Origin: Ariolimax columbianus | Taxonomy: Eukaryota > Mollusca > Gastropoda > Stylommatophora > Arionidae | NCBI GenBank assembly: GCA_036924085.1 | Contig: JAVGWX010000005.1 | Location: forward strand, 93,131,764-93,195,763 | Length of the DNA stretch: 64,000 nt | Direction of reading: 5' to 3' | In this document: piece after piece, positions 22,812 to 37,915 of the stretch | Layout of the letters: each line of letters starts with the position of its first letter | How positions within the stretch are numbered: position 1 is the stretch's first letter | The notes under the pieces: model-generated | Database searches by the model: none | The model's input: the letters and a program-made list of their open reading frames with translations, nothing else | Told to the model about the DNA's origin: nothing | Position numbers and translations under genes: made by a program

Positions 22812-25236
22812 GTGAGTTGGAGAAGTATGGATGTATGTCTGTCTGTCTGTCTGTCTGTCGTCGACCAGCTCACAGAATCGCAAGCAGAGGCGAGTTGTAT
22901 CTTAAAGTAGGAAGGTGAGTGTGTCCTGACGTTTTTTTGTGTCACTGCCTTTGGAGGCTGGTTGGCCAGCGTTCCGAATCTTGTCACTTAACTATTCTAT
23001 TCACCGAGAAAAGGCAGTTGTAAGATAGTTATACAAAACATATATAGACAATTCAACAAGCAAAAAACATCTATTAGATAACCAGATAAGACAGCCAGAT
23101 CTCCCATTACAAAACAAGACAAGCAGCGCTTTCATAACAAAACAAAGCCCACAGCTCTTAAAAACCAAACAAGACCAGACCATTCTCACATAATAAACAA
23201 GATACATTAATCAGATAACAAACAAAACACACCATTCTTAGATTATCAAACAAGTCACACTTCTTAAATAACCAAACAGACAGACACATATTATATGTCA
23301 AACAAAACACGCAGCACTTAGTTAACCTTAACATGCAACTCATTCTCAAGCAACAAGCATATAACTTTAAGATGTATACGAAAAGACATTAAAAGAATTC
23401 AGCAAGACAGCTCGACCAACTTCTAAACAGTCAAATGAAACAAACTACTTCTATATAACCAAACAACACAGGTACCTCTTTAAGATATGCAGACATGGCG
23501 AACAACTTGTAGCAGTAGTCAATTGCAAACGAAAATGGCAACAGCGTCATATTTGTGTGTGCAGACGTGGCCGTGTATGGATCTGCATGTAGATATGTAT
23601 TCCTAACCTAGATTAGCACATCATACTGCACGACGGACGTACGTGGGTGGCGTTTGGTGGGCGGGACGTCCTGCGTGTGAACCTTTCCAGTGACTTGCTT
23701 CTCCCTCGCTGCATCGGAAATGTTCATCTCAGTCGGACGATCACCTTATGGGATTGCAGAGCGCCAAACTGAGCGGTCCAACGCAAGCGGCTCACAAGAG
23801 GCAACATCAACATGTACACATTGTAAAGAAACCGTTAGCACCATAAAGGAGTTTCTTAGGCAGGCGGTTGTCGGATATGTCAACAACATGAACAGCCCAC
23901 GGAACCTGGTACTTTACAACAGAGCGTCGATCCTAGGAAGTTTTGCCATTTTGAGCACTTCATAGTTGGGTACCCTGTCCTGTCAGTTCATCTTGAGCAG
24001 TCAGCGTAGACATGCCATGTGGAAGTTATTGAGCCGTCTAGCATGACTGATGTACACTTTCAGGTCTCCTGAGCGTAGAGAAGAGTGACAAGAACGATAG
24101 ACTTGGACCCGTGTTTCTGCATTGATGCCCTTGTCAATTCCAAACACTTTCGTTCCGTCTGCCAAATGCGGCGCTGGTCCTGACACTCATTTTGTTGATT
24201 TCGGAGTTTATGCACGCATATCTGGTTAGTGTGTTGCCCAGGGACTTCAACCCACATACCACCTCTAGGCGCTGGGTTATGCACTGGGATGATCGGTTCG
24301 CGGTAAGGTTCCCATGGAGCTTGCTGGAACAGGAACTCACACGTCTTATTTGTGTTTATTGTGAAACTAGAACAAGAGCATGCATTTGAAAACGCGTCCA
24401 TACATGCCGAGCTCTGATTTAGTGCCCAGGACTCAGTCGTATGTAGAACAAAAGTTCCAAGATGATATGATCTTACACCTGAGGGGTGGACCCTATGCGC
24501 TATAGATTGAAGGGCCCCACGCACATCATGTGGTTGATGTGGACGCCCGTAGCTCAGAGACCATTGCTGCAAACACCAACAGATGGATGCATTAACGCAG
24601 TCCTGCTTCACGTTATTTGTTACTGTAAACGGCGCAGGCAGCTTTCCTTCATTCTGGACCAGTGCCATAATGCCGTCGTGGAATTGGCAGACAAGTTTAA
24701 TGAAATTCGTCAGGGAGTCAAATTTTGCCATAATTTGTCACAGCAGGTTTCTGTTTACAGTGTCAACGAGCTTAGTCAAGTCCACGAAGGTTGTGAACAT
24801 TTCGGGATGATGTCCCCTGGCACTTTTCCTAAATGTGTAGTGCTACGTCAACTTGTAGATAGCCAAACTCTTAAAATATTGAAACAGACGTGAAAACAAA
24901 ATTCAACAAGACACACAACTCTAAGATATCAAAACATAACAAACTAAGATAATCCAGCCAGACAGCAACTCTAGGATAATCCAACACAATAGATAACTCT
25001 AAATATGAATTTAAACTTATAAAGGACAACAGATAGTACATACCGTACAAATGCTTTAATATCTAAGACAGAATTAAATACCGGTACCCGATAAAATGAT
25101 AAGACAAAACACAAATTATGCAAGAAGCCACCTACATTATAGTTCCGAAAAATAATTGCCAGAACCATTTACAATTGAATTGGGTTCTACAATCTCTAAC
25201 AATCATTGGCATGGTTTCGTATTGGGTACTGCGGCA

Positions 25237-25268
<32 letters not shown>

Positions 25269-27010
25269 CTTCTTCTTCTTCTTCTTCTTCTTCTTTTTCT
25301 TCTTCTTCTTCGTTCTCAACCTCCCACTACTAAACCCTGAAAGGGTAAGTAGCAAAATGTAGTCCAGAGAACGGAATTTGTTGTGTCATAGTTTACAGCT
25401 TGGCTGCGATATTTGCACCTTTCGATCCAACACATCCGACTTCAGCAAGCATTTTTTTAGTACCGGGTTAGCATTCCTTCTTCGATCCCTCCTCCTTAGC
25501 CAGTCTGCCCTGCTGCAGCCTGTTATCCAGGATCACCGCGTGGAGGTGTAGAAGGGTCTTGGCAGCTATGGTTCGCTGGACCTGACGCTAGCAGTCAGCT
25601 ATGGGTCGCTGACCACTGCAGCTCATGCGCTGCTCAGCATCTTGATCCCCTGCGGCATATAATAATCGATAGTAGACCAGGAATACCATTGACATTTAAT
25701 CAACACCTCGAAGTCTTCTATTCTGCAGATGATATATCTATGCTGTTTCATAAGCAACAAACAAAACAACGAACTATATACATACTAACCAGTAGAGGAA
25801 GTAACAGTAGGATTGCAATTTATCGTCAACAAACTTAGAATATATTTGAATACTGTGAGTCATATATTGATATCTGAACAAGCCATTCATAAACTAAAAT
25901 TAAGAATGATCAGGAATACTCGCCTTGACTGTTCGGCGTAGAAACATGGACAATCAACAAACGATTGAAGAAGAGAGTTGATGCCTTTGTAATGTGGATA
26001 TATAGAATAATTGGCTGCATCTCTCAGAAAGACAACAAAACAAACAAGAAAGTTTGTGGTGCACGAGTAATTGATCAACGTCATTAGATCCCGACAGTTA
26101 ATATATTTGCATCATATCAAAAGATATTACACTTTAAAGAAAGCAACACTTTAAGTAAAGATGGATGGTAAAAACACGCCAGATGTAGACATCACAAGAC
26201 GTGTGAGGAAAACATCAAAATATGAACAGGTTTCACCATCAAGGCAATGTAGAAATAACAGTTTTGTTATTCCAAAAATATTTTTTTTTTCAATACATGT
26301 TAATCTCTGATTACACCATCACGGAAAAACACAGAAGACCTTCGAGTACCATTGCAGCTGACCTTCGATGTGGAAATGGCATTTGAAGTGAACTGAAGGC
26401 GTTCATAGTTTTACCTGATTGAGAAGAAATGGCACTTGAAGTGAACTGAAGACGTTCATAGTTGTACCTGGTTGAGAAGACATGGTACTTGAAGTGAAGT
26501 GAAGACGTTCATAGTTGTACCTGTTTGGGAAGACATGGCATTTGAAGTGAACTGAAGTCGTTCATAGTTGTATCTGTTTGGGGAGAAATGGCACTTGAAG
26601 TGAACTGAAGACGTTCATAGTTGTATCTGTTTGGGAAGAAATGGCATTTGAAGTGAACTGAAGACGTTGATAGTTGTACCTGTTTGGGAAGAAATGGCAT
26701 TTTAAGTGAACTGAAGACGTACATAGTTGAACCTGTTTGGGGAGAAACATTGACAAAGATGAGAAACAAACTAACATTTTAACGCCAGGATTAACAAAAC
26801 CAGCTGTGCCTTCCTCTTTCACTGTACACTGTCAACCTCAGCAACAGTTTCACATAGTTTTGGAGTTAGGCTGTTCAACATTGACCTAAAAATGGCTCCA
26901 CTTTAGGGCGTGTGAGCATAATGGGAAGCTATGCACATCACATTCGGACCGTAGACCTTTACCAACAGATGTCTCCTTTGTATACGATATGTTGGATGAT
27001 AATAAAAATA

Positions 27011-27104
<94 letters not shown>

Positions 27105-30100
27105 GTTAAATAACACAACAAACAATACAATTGGGAAGAGAGGGTAAATATAGATACGACACACCCTCTGAATTATACTTAACAATGTAACCAGAGTTCG
27201 GCTGGATTTCAACCCAAGTGGGAAGAGAGTTTGACGACTAAAGAACTCTGCAATGGACATAACTGCGTAGTGATTATTTGTAACAGTCAATGTGCTTATT
27301 TGACGTACAGTAGGCATGGAGATGTGGGGTGACGTGCTGACTTGACCTACAGTAGGCATGGAGATTTGGGGTAACGTGCTGACTTGACGTACAGTAGGCA
27401 TGGAGATTTGGGGTGACGGGCTGACTTGACATACAGTAGGCATTGAGATTTGGGGTGACGTGCTGACTTGACGTACAGTGGACATGGAGATTTGGGGTGA
27501 CGGGCTGACTTGACGTACAGTAGGCATGGAGATTTTGGGTGACGGGCTGATTTCACGTACAGTAGGCATGGAGATTTGGGGTGACCGACTGAATTGACAT
27601 ACAGTAGACATGGAGATTTGGGGTGACGTGCTGACTTGACGGACATGGAGATTTTGGGTGACGAGCCGACTTGACCTACAGCAGGCATGGGGATTTGGGG
27701 TGACGTACTGACTTGACGTACAGCAGGCATGGGGATTTGGAATGACGGATCATATGATATACAGTTGGCATGGAGATTTTGGGGGACCTTCTGTGTATTT
27801 GCTTGTGTTTGTATGAATGTATTTTGTCGTGTTTTTATATGTGTGTGTTTATTGCCCGTGTATATAGGTATGTACTTGTTCGTTTGCGTATGTATGTATG
27901 TGTGTGTTTGCTTTTGTATGTATGAGTATGTGTTTGATAATGTGCTTGTATATGTACTTGCTTGTATGTATATTTGTGTGTTTGCTTATATATAAATGCG
28001 TATTTAAGTGCTCGTGGCTGCGTGTGTTTGTAGGACAATGTTTGTATATGTGTGTGCTCGCTCGTTCTGGTATATATGCGTGTTTGTTAGCTCGTGTATG
28101 TCTATGTATGTGTTCCCTCATGCACATCCCGTATTCACATTCGCACTCTTTGCCGTACACCTTCCATATGAAGCACACATCAAGGTCAAAGTACTCACAC
28201 AGTCAAAACTTCTGTGGGTTATGTCTCTTCATTGTACTTGGTCTCACGTTTATTATTTTGAGCTGAGGTGGCCCGTTCCCGTTCTCTGAACCTTTCCTCT
28301 TTCCTTCCCAACAGATCATCAGGTAGAAATTTACAGCTGTGTGTACTGAAGATAACGGTGATAAAACCTTGTACCTTTTCCTTCAGAAACGACCGCTCTG
28401 CCACTTTTTTTTTAAATTCAGAAGCTCAATTCACACATAACTCTGTAGGAGAACTCATACACTTTGGATGTCACTTTATACTGGCTAATCAGAATTTGAA
28501 ACAGTTTTTCCCCTTTCCCTCCAATGTACGATCATACATCTTTTCATGCATATTTTTCCTAAACGAGTTTTGTTATTACATAAATATACAAATTTTTCCA
28601 ATACCGATTGTCCTGGCGTCATTTGTAACAATTCTAGAATTCACAAGTTACATTCTCTTAAAACAATCAATCAAATCGTCTCCTGGAGCAATCAATCAAA
28701 TCATTCCAAAGTGCGCTTTCTGGTAGTATATTTCTTACAGCCCTCCAAAATAACGCTGGCTATTGTTTTAGCCTGGATTCAACATAATAATCATCTCTGA
28801 TTTCACTATCAAGCAAAGGCAACTCCAGTAGCTCTACCGGGTTACAAATGTCACATAACTCACTGACGTTAATCACTGACATTATAATAAATGTGTATGT
28901 CTTGTACAAAATCATATCCGTTCAACAATACTGGCAAATCAATCTGAAAAAAGGTAGGAAATCTTTCTACACTGCTTCGGTAGTAACAGTAATTTTATGA
29001 TTGGCCTCTAGAAGACACGCATAGCTAGCTATATGTCAATGATATTTCCACGATAGACAAACATGCTTACATGCTATTATGTAATACATCTATTTGCAGA
29101 AGATAATGATTTCTCATACATGTATGTTTTCTATTTAAATTAAATACATTAATGTCATTTAAAACAGAAATAAAAATTGCATTGAAAATTGTTAAAATTT
29201 CCGAAAAATAAATCATTACATTAATTTGGATCAACGTGTGGATTCTGTGATTCATTTCTTGTTAGGGAAGGAAAAGTCCTACAGCATCCTACTAAATATA
29301 TCAGAGAATGCAACTAAGTAGGGTTGTGCTCAGAGCTAGCAATATTATCGTATGAAACAAAGCGTCAAATAAGCACCACTGCAAGAGCACATTCATACTT
29401 TGGCACAAGCCTCATAAAAGGGAGCGAACTATAATTTGTCTACCACTTCCCACTGCAGTGGAAAATGGCTCATGTTGGTGATGATTTATTTCATTTTAAA
29501 ACACAAAAACTAATTTTTAATGAAGGCATTTATATAGATTTGTTTCAGAAAATGCGGAAACTTCCAGGTAGTTATTTGTAAATAAAGTACGCTTATAAGG
29601 ACAAAGATGACAAATAATTGTCTTTGTGATGGGCATACTTTGTAGATTTCGTGACATTTTTGTTCGCATGTTGTGGTTTTGTTTACAGTCGATGTTCAGC
29701 TTTTTGCTCCAATGCGAAACTTGTTTCAACACTACAGCTCGCCCCTTTTAAGGGAAATATGTCTCCCAACATTTACAGTCACTCTTTTCAATGCAACGTG
29801 GAACATGCACTTCAGTTGTAGCTGGTCTTTTTACAAAAAGCTTGAATCTGACCATCTGCAGTGGCAGCGTATAATAGACAAGACGTTTGCATGAGCTTTT
29901 TACTGGTACCATGTACAATTAATTTTCTTTAGCTTTCTTCTTCTTCTTTTTCTTTATCTTTATTTTCTTCTCGTTCGTAATTGTTTTATTATGTCTACAC
30001 GCGAAGACCAGTTCTTTGGATAAATGTTGCTGTGATTGATAATCCTTCAAGGCTTCCAAATGTTAACTTAACTTAATGTCTTTATACTGGTTTACAAGAC

Positions 30101-33100
30101 TCTGCAGAGTCTGTATACAACCAGTTTCATTTACATTTCACTGATCTAAAAGCTATGCGCATCAAATCTATACTTAATTGCATTAATTGCCCTTGCCTCC
30201 ACTACTTCCTGTAGCAATGCATTCCAAGCATTCACCACTCTCTGACTAAAAAAATATTTATACTATCTGATCTCGACCTTTTGTTTTTTAGTTAATTTGT
30301 AGCTATCCCTCGTGATGTTGTTGAATGCTCACAATGAGTAAGTTTACTCTTGCTTGTGTGCGTCCTGAAAATGGCGCTAAGTGGTGGGTTGTAGTAACTT
30401 TACTCACATTCCATGCGCGCTGATGAAGATGGACGGACCGATGTCCTCTAGGCGGGATGTGCTATGATTGGCTGCATGTCCGTGATGCTGACTACTACGG
30501 TGATCATGTCGATCCACATCTCGTCAGCCAGACTGCCTTGAAAACAACGTGTTTTCATGGAACGTTACTTAGAGAGACAGTGTTCTTGGTCAGTATATTG
30601 TGCCTGACCCTGACGAGACGGCCTGGTCAGTAAGGTGTGCCTGATTGGACTAGCGTCTCAGTTCCCCTGGCTCCCGAATAGCTATGTATGAAGGTTGGCT
30701 TCCTAGGGCCAGTACTCAGTACGCAGTTACCTAAACATATAGCAGTCTCGCAGGAAATGTTTAGCTGCTTGTCCGCACGTACACATCGGTGATGTCATCA
30801 TTTTTAGTTTGTGTAGGTGGCAGTTTCATTTGTTATGTCCCATTCACATCGGGAAAGAATACCAAACTGCTGACATTAGCGTGTTGTGTTGTTTATTGAT
30901 TCTGCAACAATACTTAGCGTGGATACTTCAGTCCAGTAGTTTGAACAGCATTTTCCAATGCGTGAACTGGTGATTTCGTTTTCTTGATCTGGACAGACAA
31001 CATAAGTTTCTTGCGCCCCCATTCTTCGCTGCTCTGGTTTCTGATCCATCAGCGTAAGTTTGTGTCCACGCTTTCCTGTAAATAGTACTTTGCTTTCACA
31101 TAGCGAGGGGGCCAGTTTTGAATGTGTATATGCTGAGATTATATATTTGTTACCCATGGATTGGAAGGAATATTAAAAGATCTGATGTTCATTGAATGTG
31201 CTGTCATGTCCGGTACTCTTCTGCTTATATCTTGGTCCTGGTAGTACCTTTATTGGATAGAGGTGTGATGCCTGTGATTTTGTTGAAGTTCAATTATCGG
31301 AGTGGTCTTCATGGCAGAAGCGCTCGGTTGTGTACCTTACCTAAGGTTTGTATGTGTGATTTAGCTGCTGTGAGTCAGACTTCCGATCCATAATCCTTGT
31401 TTGTTCTTATAACCTCTGTCTTGACTTTACATATTCCGACTTGATTGGAATATTACAGTGGCATTATGCTTCGCGCCCTAGATACCACTCGTGTTCTATA
31501 GTTATGGTATCATGGATATTTTTATTAGCATTTCATACATCCCGGGACATACTGAAATATGTGGGCTTGTGCATTTCTAGCTGTAGTGCAATACGAAGCT
31601 TCTTATCAGACTTACAACTATGAGGATCGCAGTGCCGATTCACAACTCATTGGTTAGACTGTCTATTTTCAGGTGCATGACGTGGACGTTAGCTGGGGTA
31701 TTGGTTAGTATGTTATGCCACATCCCATTTCAGCTCAACACATCCCATTTCAGCTCAACACATCCTATTTCAGCCCAACACATCCCATTTCAACCCAACA
31801 CATCCTATTTCAGCCCAACACATCCCATTTCAGCCCAACACATCCCATTTCAGCCCAACACATCCCATTTCAGCCCAACACATCCCATTTCAGCCCAACA
31901 CATCCAATTTCAACACTGCATTTTCGGATCAATGCTTTCCCTCTACGATCTCTTCTCTCGTAGCCAGACTACACTTCTATAGTCTGCTAGGTCCACCCTT
32001 TGGAGTCGGAAAGGGTTGTGCTCAGTTATACCGCACTGACTCCGATGCTCGCAGCCAGCTATCGCTCACTGACTCCGATGCTCGCAGCCAGCTATCGCTC
32101 ACTGACTCCGATGCTCGCAGCCAGCTATCGCTCACTGACTCCGATGCTCGCAGCCAGCTATCGCTCACTGACTCCGATGCTCGCAGCCAGTTATGGCTCA
32201 CTGACTCCGATGCTCGCAGCCAGCTATCGCTCACTGACCATGATGCTCGCAGCCAGTTATGTCTCACTGATACCGATGCTCGCAGCCAGTTATGGCTCAC
32301 TGACCCCGATGCTTGCAGCCAGTTATGGCTCACTGATACCGATGCTCGCAGCCAGTTATGGCTCACTGACCCCGATGCTCGCAGCCAGCTATGAGTTCAT
32401 GGCTACTGTCAACTCATTCACTATTGCGCCTTCGACCCTTTCATCGATCTATTGTAAAATATATTGTATAACTTTAGAAACAAATACTAATAATATAGCA
32501 TTATTCAATGTTCTTGTATGTTGCTTGCGATACGGGGGGAGGGGAGGGGGGTTCAATCCTCTTCCCTGTGCCCAGTGTGTGTTCGTATTTACTTGTAATG
32601 CATGCAGCTGTTATCGTAGTCGTAGTTGACCGGTACTACTTTTGCAAGGGCGGGTGCGCCTGTTAGGTCCAAGCTCTGGCGTGAGCTGACTGTAGCCGGG
32701 AGGGATTTCCTGCTTTGCGGGCAAGGCTTGGAAAGCTTGTTACTCCGCTGCGTTGGGAGAAGTGCCGCGTAGGATGAATAACTGATGTACGAAACTATCT
32801 TAATAGTTTCAAACACTAGAGCAAAGTAGACCCGCAGCCTGTTATGTGCCATCTATGCTGCTTTAAACAAACCACTTAACCATAGCCGGTGTTATGCCAT
32901 GTCACACAATTAGCCGCCTCTTACGCATGCTCTCTGTGGTGCAGTGGTGCTATTCTTTTCCTTGTCATACACAAAGACCCCGGCGACTACTCGGGAAACA
33001 TGCAGCTGTAGTGTCTCTTTAATACTATCATATTTATTTTTGTTCTCTTTCTTTGTGATTTGGGACTCTGCTGTCTGGTGGTATAGGTTCGAGTGGCAAA

Positions 33101-36100
33101 TAATCTGGAAGTAGTCTTGTCACATGAACAAACCATTAAATATATGCCATGCAATGCGTTGTTCACATTTTGTTTTGGATTTCTTCATTTCTCAGACTCT
33201 GTTCTAGTGACCCTGACCAATTGTCATAAGTATTTCAATGGTTCTGATATTGTGTTCATGTCCCCATTGTCGTAAAGGGAACAGGGAATTGGTGTGCATA
33301 CACTGATTCTGATTTATTTATTTGGGGTTTCTTTTTAAGGAAGGAAAAGAGAGAAGAGAAAAGGGGAGGGGATGGGGGAGGGGTTGTATGAAATGTGAAT
33401 GATTGATTGCTTTATTACTGGTGATAGCTGGTAGTTGTTTTATAGTTTATGCTTCAATCCCCATCTTCTTTTTGCCTTTCCTCGCAAAAACAGCTTGTTT
33501 TGCCACTTCACAAAAACAACTTATTTTACACCTCTACAAAAACAGCTTATTTTATACCTCTACAAAAACAGCTTATTTTACCCTTCCACAAAAACAGCTT
33601 ATTTTACACCTCTACAAAAACAGCTTATTTTACCCCTCCACAAAAACAGCTTATTTTATACTTTTACAAAAATAGCTTATTTTACCCTTCCACAAAAACA
33701 GCTTATTTTACACCTCTACAAAAACAGCTTATTTTACCCCTCCACAAAAACAGCTTATTTTGCCACTTCACAAAAACAGCTTATTTTATCCCTCCACAAA
33801 AACAACTTATTTTACCCATTCACATAAACAGCTTATTTTACCCATTCACAAAAACAGCTTATATTACCCCTCCACAAAAACAGCTTCCTTTACCACCATA
33901 TAAACAGCTAAATTTACCACTACGTAAAAACAGCTAAATTTACCACTGCACAAAAACAGCTTACTTTATCACTACAGAAAAACAGCGAAATTTACCACTC
34001 CACAAATACAGATAAATTTACCACTTTACAAAAACAGGAAAAGCTTACTTTACCGCTCTACAAAAATAGCTTACATTATTACTCCATCAACAAATCTGCT
34101 TTCATTGTTGATTATATCAAATATGTAACTCCACTGTCTGATTATAATTATCGTAATGCAAACAAAGTTAAGTAGCAAACCGACGTGTGTACCGAAATAA
34201 ACCGTCATCAAAGACTGAACATGCTAGCTTCGACTGTCTGCTTCACGATTGTGAACATGTGGACTAAACGACCAAACTGCTGGGCATGTATTGCACGAAC
34301 GTTCCCCTGCTCGGTCAGTGAAGGAAGATACACTGACCCAAGGATTTAACACTAAACTCAAGACTGTACAGAGATAAAGACGAGCTCCAAACGAAGGTCG
34401 TTCATTGTGAGAACTCGTCTGAGGGGTGTACATATCAACGCAATGATCACAAGAAGAAAAAAAGAATAAGACACCCCCCGCGTGGTGCCAGGGTTGAGCA
34501 TATAAAACTATCTGTAGCATTCCATGTATCTCGTAAAATGCTACCAACAGAGTTGTGCGTGAGGTTAGCAAACTCTTCATGTAAATCCGCTGTTATTTAA
34601 ACTGCCTTGCAAATTCTTAGATGCAGGCTTCCTATAAAGAGGCTAGAAGTAGTGGTAGTCTTAGGCTCAGCTTGAAACGACAAAGCCGAATAGAGCAGTC
34701 CTTCAAGTACTGGACAAACTTTGACTAGATTAGCCGCATGGTTTGTGAAGGTGGGCCGCTTGTATGATTAGGTGGACCACTTGGTTTGATTGAGTGGGCC
34801 GTTTGGTATGATTAGGTGGGCCACTTGGTTTGATTGAGTGGGCTGTTTGGTATGATTAGGTGGGCCACTTGGTTTGATTGAGTGGGCCGTTTGGTATGAT
34901 TAGGTGGGCCACTTGGTTTGATTGAGTGGGCCGTTTGGTATGATTAGGTGGGCCACTTGGTTTGATTGAGTGGGCCGTTTGGTATGATTAGATGGGCCAC
35001 TTGGTTTGATTGAGTGGGCCGTTTGGTGTGATTAGATGGGCCACTTGGTTTGATTGAGTGGGCCGTTTGTATGATTAGATGGACCACTTGGTTTGATTGA
35101 GTCGGCCGTTTGGTATGATTAGATGGGCCACTTGGTTTGATTCAGTGGGCCGTTTGGTATGATTAGATGGGCCACTTGGTTTGATTGAGTGGGCCGTTTG
35201 GTATGATTAGATGGGCCACTTGGTTTGATTGAGTGGGCCGTTTGGTGTGATTAGATGAACCGCTTGTATGATTAGGTGAGCTGTCCGATGTGGTGGGGCG
35301 AGCGACAAGTTTGATACCTCCTGCTGTAAATCCACCCGTTTTGATCGATTGATTAATTGTATGATTGGTTTATTTTTTTATTGGATGAGTGAATGATTAG
35401 TCGATTGATTGATCGAAGATTGTCCTTTTTTGTCCCATGTGAAGTAAACTTTTAACTTATATAAATGTCATGTCTTCAGTTCACACTTTCCTCACTCTTG
35501 TTATACTGCAAATGGCGCTATCTACATGGTAGTGCCGTTGAAATGTAAATGTAATATGAGAAAAAAATGTATGGTGCGATTGGTGGACAAAAAATAAAGT
35601 ATAAAGTGTTGTAGAAGTTAAGGGTGAAAGGAAAATTAATTAACAAAATCAGAGTCAGGTTGTTAAGACATTATAGTCATTACAGACAGAAGTTGCTTAA
35701 GATAATACTGGAAGAAGCAGTAGAAAAACAATTTGCCAGATCAACACAACGCTTTAAGTGAGATGTTCACATCAAGAGATGGACATGTCAGATTGCACCA
35801 TCGAGAGAAGATACATAGGACTTCAGAAATCCATTGCAGTCGACCTTCTATGTAGAGAAGGTAACTGATTAGAAACTTTAGAGAATGCCATTTTTTTATA
35901 AACAAAACAAAAAGTGTAACGTCGAAAATAAGTGGATTTGGATGGTTTAGAAAAGGCATGTCAATATTGATCAAGAAAAACTGCTGCTTGTTAGAAATCA
36001 TGTAGAATATTCAGGAAATTAGTCAGTTTTTGCATAATTGAAACATATTCATATCTACTTCTTCGTTCGCTGTTAAAAAAAACACATTTATTTTCACTCA

Positions 36101-37852
36101 TAAACGGGGAGATCCGGCTCAGATTGATGCCGTCACTATGCAGTTTATTCCTCAAATAGCCACATCTATTTCTTTCATAACGTGGAGATCTGTTTCAGGT
36201 TCACCACTTCATCATACAGTTTATCCATAAAAATGTTGAAGAGGGTCATTGTATCACCTTGCTCCTCTGTGGGAGTCGACATGGCTGGAGATCATATTTT
36301 GCATGTCTGTTCTCATGACAATGGTACATGTTCTCATCTCATATTTTATATTTGTTGATCAGATGTTGCCCGACTCGACAATGGCAGGTTTAAGTCTGAA
36401 AAATGTCACTTTCTCTATATTTTGTAAGACGTAATTTGCGTCTCATATATCATACGACTGGTTTTTGTAGTATTTGTCTTTGAGTCTGTTTGTTATCATT
36501 TTTTGTTTACCCATTTATATGTTGCCATTTCTTTAGTTTGGATTGTTATTACTCGTGCTTTATCCAGTCTATACCGCCTTATTTCCGTGTGTTCTTGAAA
36601 TAGTCAGTCGCTCACTGTATCTGACAATTGTAAAATTAATAGATCGAAGCTGCGGCGGTGGTGAAGGTTAAAAGTCATTATAAAACACAGATAAGTAACG
36701 GCTCAGTTATCGCACAGAACAGAACCATCATGAAGCCCGTGTTGCGACCGTAAGACTTTCGTTGGGGACAAAGAACAAACAAAAGCAAATAACAAATTGC
36801 TACAAAAATAAGACACGATGTCTATCGATGATACAATCGGTTTGAGTTGGCATTCATTACCAGGAAGTGGTCAGGAACGTGTGAGTCACGGTATGCCAGT
36901 TATGAAAAAGATTAGGCGGAACACGAAATGATCAATATGATTTCACATAGAGTCAATATCAATGAAAATGTATTCACGTAGATATAGTCGATGAAAACAT
37001 ATAAAGGAAATGGCTCAGTGACAATTAACAATAAAGTATTGTGTCAGCGCTATAGATCATGTCTTGATTTGTTAGTTGTTTTGATTAACTCGTTGTCTAT
37101 GGTAAATCACTTGTGACCGGAACGTGGATTTCCTTTCTCTTTTAATAGTCCTTACCTATATATGTTTTCATCGACAATACGACTATTGTCAATACAAAAC
37201 TATCGGACTAGCAAGATCTGTAATGTTCATCTTTTATCATAAATCCTAAATCCATGATACTGTTAAAAACATCGGATTGGTACCATAGAATAACAGAATA
37301 TGGCCAACATTGATCATCCATCTGTGTCGTAAAAGACGACTGAATGAGCAGGTGTTCACTAGGCCAGCAACGAATTCATGTAAAACGGATAACTGCAGAA
37401 AAAAAAACTACATGAGCACATGCAAGGGCTTTATTACAGGCTTCCTGTAAAGTATTATCCACGATGGTCCCATTTTTTTTTATGTCAATCGAAAATGAAG
37501 CATGATAATAACTTGTTGCGCTCCTTAGTTTAAGAACGGTGAGTGATTGGGGGGGGGGGGGGGGGGAAGAGGTTCTATAGCTTCCCTCTAAAAAATAACG
37601 TGTGAGAGCGCAATTCAGAGGGTGCTTCGAATCCCCTGTCTTTCACTCATCCCTAGTCTCAAGGGAGGTAAGATCGGCTCCTAGTCCTATCGGAGACGGA
37701 CAATTAATTCAAAGGTCCTGTGTACATGATGTTCACAGAAAATAACCCCAGCAGCTAAAAATAGACAAGAGCAGGCTATTTGTTAGCTTCTGTCCAAGCA
37801 AAAATTATAAATTTCCGGAAATTCATTTCCAATAGCCGGCGACATGAGGGCC

Positions 37853-37915
<63 letters not shown>

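Noticed and set aside
24060..24731. 223-codon minus frame as a host gene
   Set aside because: It contains LINE reverse-transcriptase blocks with neighbouring pieces in other frames; it is a decayed retroelement.
26886..27730. 241- and 127-codon minus-strand frames with 14-residue repeats
   Set aside because: 42 bp minisatellite plus a TA tract; no start context, splice sites or domain.
28268..28726. 152-codon frame in intron A-B as an exon
   Set aside because: No zinc-finger or other domain and no phase-compatible splice sites recognised.
33403..33937. Three overlapping 90-162 codon frames of similar composition
   Set aside because: A 27 bp tandem repeat keeps all three frames open; peptide periodicity follows the DNA repeat.
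34735..35290. Regularly spaced repeats resembling a CRISPR array (also 19461-20022 and 31716-31912)
   Set aside because: No unique spacers between repeats; eukaryotic context; they are head-to-tail minisatellites.
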